From NCBI GenBank assembly GCA_003427395.1, contig BFEA01000382.1:856783-878133 (forward strand): a stretch of DNA of 21,351 bases, in the 5' to 3' direction. Shown here one piece after another: positions 18,985 to 21,351 of the stretch; positions within the stretch are counted from its first letter, which is position 1; the number at the start of each line of letters is the position of its first letter. Below the pieces are notes generated by a model. It worked only from the letters and a program-made list of their open reading frames with translations. It ran no database searches and was not told the origin of the DNA. The DNA comes from Chara braunii. Taxonomy: Eukaryota > Streptophyta > Charophyceae > Charales > Characeae. The position numbers were made by a program, and so were the translations under genes.

Positions 18985-19100
18985 TTATCCCCTCCCCAAA
19001 ACTTTGGTACATTGTCCCGATTACATAAGCTCCCCATGTAGACAGTCCCCATAATTGCCCCACAAAAACTATAGTACATTGTCCCAAGCTCCCAACCCCA
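18985..19100 (-). repeat. 67-bp tandem repeat, right copy, two units
   Basis: Two units of ACAATGTACTATAG / ACAATGTACCAAAG type lie between the pol stop and the extra ORF. The left copy has three. The array sits at the same position in both elements. Confidence 0.65.
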
Positions 19101-19227
19101 TTCATATTCAGCCCAGGCAGTCGCTACATGCCCCAAGGGAAAGAGGACACAAAAACAAACAATTCTCTGCAATCATGAATACTTCCGCATGGCGGCGGTA
19201 CAGAGCTTATGGTCGGCTGTCTGCCTT

Positions 19228-20127
19228 TCAAGTTGTCAATTCTCTTGTTTCCTTATCCTGAGCCTCCTGTAACCATTGCTCCACCGGATCTTTGCTAAAA
19301 AACCTGACCAGCCTCTGCCCCGGAAATGACCCTTTCATCCCAGTACCATCGAGATCCTCAAGTTCAAACGTGTTCAATCCCACCCTCTTAGCGATTTTGT
19401 AAGGACCTTTGAACCTTCTTCCCAGTTGTCCAGACCACGTGCTTTCAAGAGCCGAGTTCCTAACTAGTACCTTCTCTCCCACCTGTAGCGGCTCCCTCCG
19501 GATGTTCTTTGCCTGGTCCACCTTGCTTTGTCCCTCATTCGACTATCCATTACACGTTTAACCACATCCTCCAAGGCTTCCTCTTTTCTAACGACCTATT
19601 GGCAACGTGCGACAATTAGTTCCTCTGTAGACATGTGCGGATTGTCATCTAGCTTGTTCCAGGTAGGAACCAAGGCTTCCACCGGGAAATCAATCTCCCT
19701 CCCATACCAGAGTTTTGTTGGAATGCATCCCGTCGTCCTTTTCGGCGTCATGTTTTCTGAGAAGACCGCCTGCTTAAGGTACCGAGGCCAGTTCCCCAGG
19801 TCATCGGCCGCCAACTCAGCGATTGTGTTTTGCAAGGTCCGGTGCCCCCTTTCTACTGGTGCATTGGCCTCAGGGTGATATGGTTCGATGATCTTAATAA
19901 GTACGCACAGCGCCTTAAGCCTGCCCAACACCTCCTGGTTGACGAACTCCGTCTCATTGTCCGCTATGAACCTGCGCACAAAGGGTTCCCTAAGGTAGAA
20001 GTCTTCTATCTAATCGGCCACTCCCTTTCTCGTCTTTCTCTTAAGACCTACCGCCTCTACGTAGCCACTGAGGTTATCCCTTGCATCCAAGATGTACCTG
20101 TATCCATCCGTTGATACAGGCATGACC
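19228..20127 (-). pseudogene. Integrase C-terminal fragment of the right copy
   Basis: The - strand begins inside the integrase core just after the first catalytic Asp (counterpart of left 7323) and runs to the pol stop at 19228. TAG at 20012-20010 (GATTAG; the left copy has GATTGG) interrupts it. RRFIADNETEF follows, keeping the second catalytic Asp (codon 19961-19959) that the left copy lost, and PVERGHR supplies the Glu 36 positions later. A second stop, TAG at 19598-19596, replaces CAG of the left copy. A 1-bp deletion near 19525 (AGGTGGACC where the left copy has AGGTGGGACC) shifts the frame before the GPY/F-type module (RRFKGPYKIAKRVG), which is open to the end. The lesions differ from those in the left copy, so the two were inactivated separately. 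Confidence 0.9.
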
Positions 20128-20343
20128 CACTCGTGAGCAATGGACCCCGGAAAATACGCCGAATTTGATAGCGAAGCTTATTTACGAAGGGTTGGCGAAA
20201 TCGCTAAAAACGTTTGACGAAGTCTTGGTTTGGGCTAGCGAAGAGGAAATGTCAATTTATGAGTTCGTGTTTTATGAACAACGAAGTGTCCTTTTTAAGA
20301 GAATTACAAGTTATGGGCAATCAGGAATATCTCAGACTTACAC
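20128..20343. other. Unassigned junction DNA
   Basis: This begins exactly where homology to integrase ends and finishes where the satellite begins. It is A/T-richer than the flanking DNA. A 64-codon open frame at 20165-20359 opens with TTG and has no recognisable domain. I saw no target-site duplication or element end. Confidence 0.4.
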
Positions 20344-21170
20344 TTCCGGTTTTAGTTAGTCGTTTTTTTCGGGGGGGGGGATTATATCCCGAAGTGCGTT
20401 CGGGATTTCGGTACTGAAAACGCACTTCGGGATTTCGGGATTTTACTTAGTCATTTTTGTGGGGCGGTGATTATATCTCGACGCGCGTTCGGGATTTTGG
20501 TACCGAAAACACACTTCGGGATTTCGGGATTTTACTTAGTCGTTTTTTGGGGGGGGTGATTATATCCCGACGCGCGTTCGGGATTTTGGTACCGAAAACG
20601 CACTTCGGGATTTTGGGATTTTACTTAGTCGTTTTTGGGGGGCGGGAATTATATCCCGACGTGTGTTCGGGGTTTCTGTACCAAAAACGCACTTCGGGAT
20701 TTCGGGATTTTACTTAGTCGTTTTTTTGGTGGCGTGATTATATCCCGAAGTGCGTTCGGGATTTCGGAACCGAAAACGCACTTCGGGATTTCGGGATTTT
20801 ACTTGGTCGTTTTTTTTGTGGTGTGATTATATCCCGAAGTGCGTTAGTCGTTTTTTGGGGGGGGTGATTATATCTCGACGTGCGTTCGGGATTTCGGTAC
20901 CGAAAACGCACTTCGGGATTTCGGGATTTTACTTAGCCGTTTTTTTGGTGGCGTGATTATATCCCGAAGTGCGTTCGGGATTTCGGTACCGAAAACGCAC
21001 TTCGGGATTTTTGGATATCTGTCGTTTTTTAGCGGGGGTGATTATATCCCGACGTGTGTTCAGGATTTCGGTACCGAAAACGCACTTGGGGATTTCAGGA
21101 TTTTACTTAGTACTTTTTTTGGGGCGATGATTATATCCCGACGCACGTTCGGGATTTCGGTACCGAAAAC
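20344..21170. repeat. 89-bp self-complementary satellite array
   Basis: GATTATATC(C/T)CGA recurs at about 20380, 20469, 20558, 20647, 20736, 20825, 20866, 20955, 21040 and 21129. The spacing is 89 bp except for one 41-bp partial unit and one 85-bp unit. Each unit carries CCCGAAGTGCGTT or a variant (CGACGCGCGTT, CGACGTGCGTT), then TTCGGTACCGAA, then AACGCACTTCGGG, so it can fold into nested hairpins. Open frames across it follow no constant phase (89 is not a multiple of three) and are not genes. Confidence 0.9.
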
Positions 21171-21263
21171 CAGAGTTGTCGAGCCCCGGCCCGGAGGCCT
21201 CGGCGGGGGTGCGGGGGTGCGGGGTGGGCCGACCGCGGGGGCGGGGGTGCGGGGTGGGGGGAG

Positions 21264-21351
<88 letters not shown>
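21171..21351. other. G-rich tail ending in 87 G, probable artefact
   Basis: After the last satellite unit the sequence becomes GC-rich with GCGGGGGTGCGGGG motifs, then an uninterrupted run of G from 21265 to 21351. Runs of this length at a sequence end are commonly produced by read or assembly error. A genuine G-tract cannot be excluded from sequence alone. Confidence 0.6.

Larger units (their letters stand above)
15580..20127 (-). mobile_element. Right Ty3/Gypsy copy, 5'-truncated, inverted
   Basis: The - strand repeats, in order, the left copy's integrase C-terminal half, the extra 219-codon ORF, the three minisatellites, the polypurine tract and the LTR start. Landmark pairs sum to nearly constant totals (27546 at the ORF, 27495 at the LTR start), so the arms are collinear apart from small indels. 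One such indel is about 80 bp present only in the right copy at about 17371-17455. Identity by eye is about 92-95%. Homology ends sharply at 20127, inside the integrase core; gag, protease, RT and RNase H are absent. Confidence 0.9.

Noticed and set aside
20165-20359. 64-codon frame between integrase and the satellite
   Set aside because: It opens with TTG, runs into the satellite and has no recognisable domain.
20344-21170. CRISPR-like array
   Set aside because: Units are adjacent 89-bp copies without unique spacers, in eukaryotic repeat DNA; it is a satellite.

Overview
This is a stretch of eukaryotic repeat DNA with no recognisable host gene. It is built from two old copies of one Ty3/Gypsy LTR-retrotransposon family lying tail to tail. 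There are no bacterial-style operons or ribosome binding sites. The coding content is CCHC Gag, aspartic protease, RT, RNase H and integrase remnants. The integrase wording (HPEAN...VERGH) belongs to a lineage I associate with fungi and streptophyte algae or early land plants. A charophyte alga such as Chara is my best guess, held at low confidence and resting on inference only.

Layout. Bases 1-2780 are purine-rich DNA with no supportable gene, possibly the degenerate 5' part of the left element. Bases 2789-8221 (+) hold its gag-pro-pol, broken by frameshifts and eight or more stops. Bases 8221-11622 are an unusually long 3' region. It holds an intact 219-codon ORF (8673-9332) and several minisatellites. 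At 11623-11636 is a polypurine tract, followed at 11637 by TGTG, which I take as the 3' LTR start. Bases about 11850-15580 are a pyrimidine-rich core made of diverged direct repeats, small hairpins and tandem arrays. From about 15580 to 20127 the 7323-11835 region returns as its reverse complement: LTR, polypurine tract, minisatellites, a second intact 219-codon ORF (18214-18873, - strand) and the C-terminal half of integrase. This right copy stops abruptly at 20127. It is followed by about 215 unassigned bases, an 89-bp self-complementary satellite (20344-21170), and a G-rich tail ending in 87 consecutive G that is probably an assembly or sequencing artefact.

How it works together. Gag, protease, RT/RNase H and integrase would have made and inserted element cDNA, but both copies are now dead. 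The most notable content is the extra ORF downstream of pol. It is open in both copies although pol is broken in both. It encodes a nuclear-looking, charged protein with two candidate SUMO-interacting motifs where related elements often carry a chromodomain or an env-like gene. The 4.5-kb inverted arms (about 92-95% identical where I compared them by eye) could also yield long double-stranded RNA.
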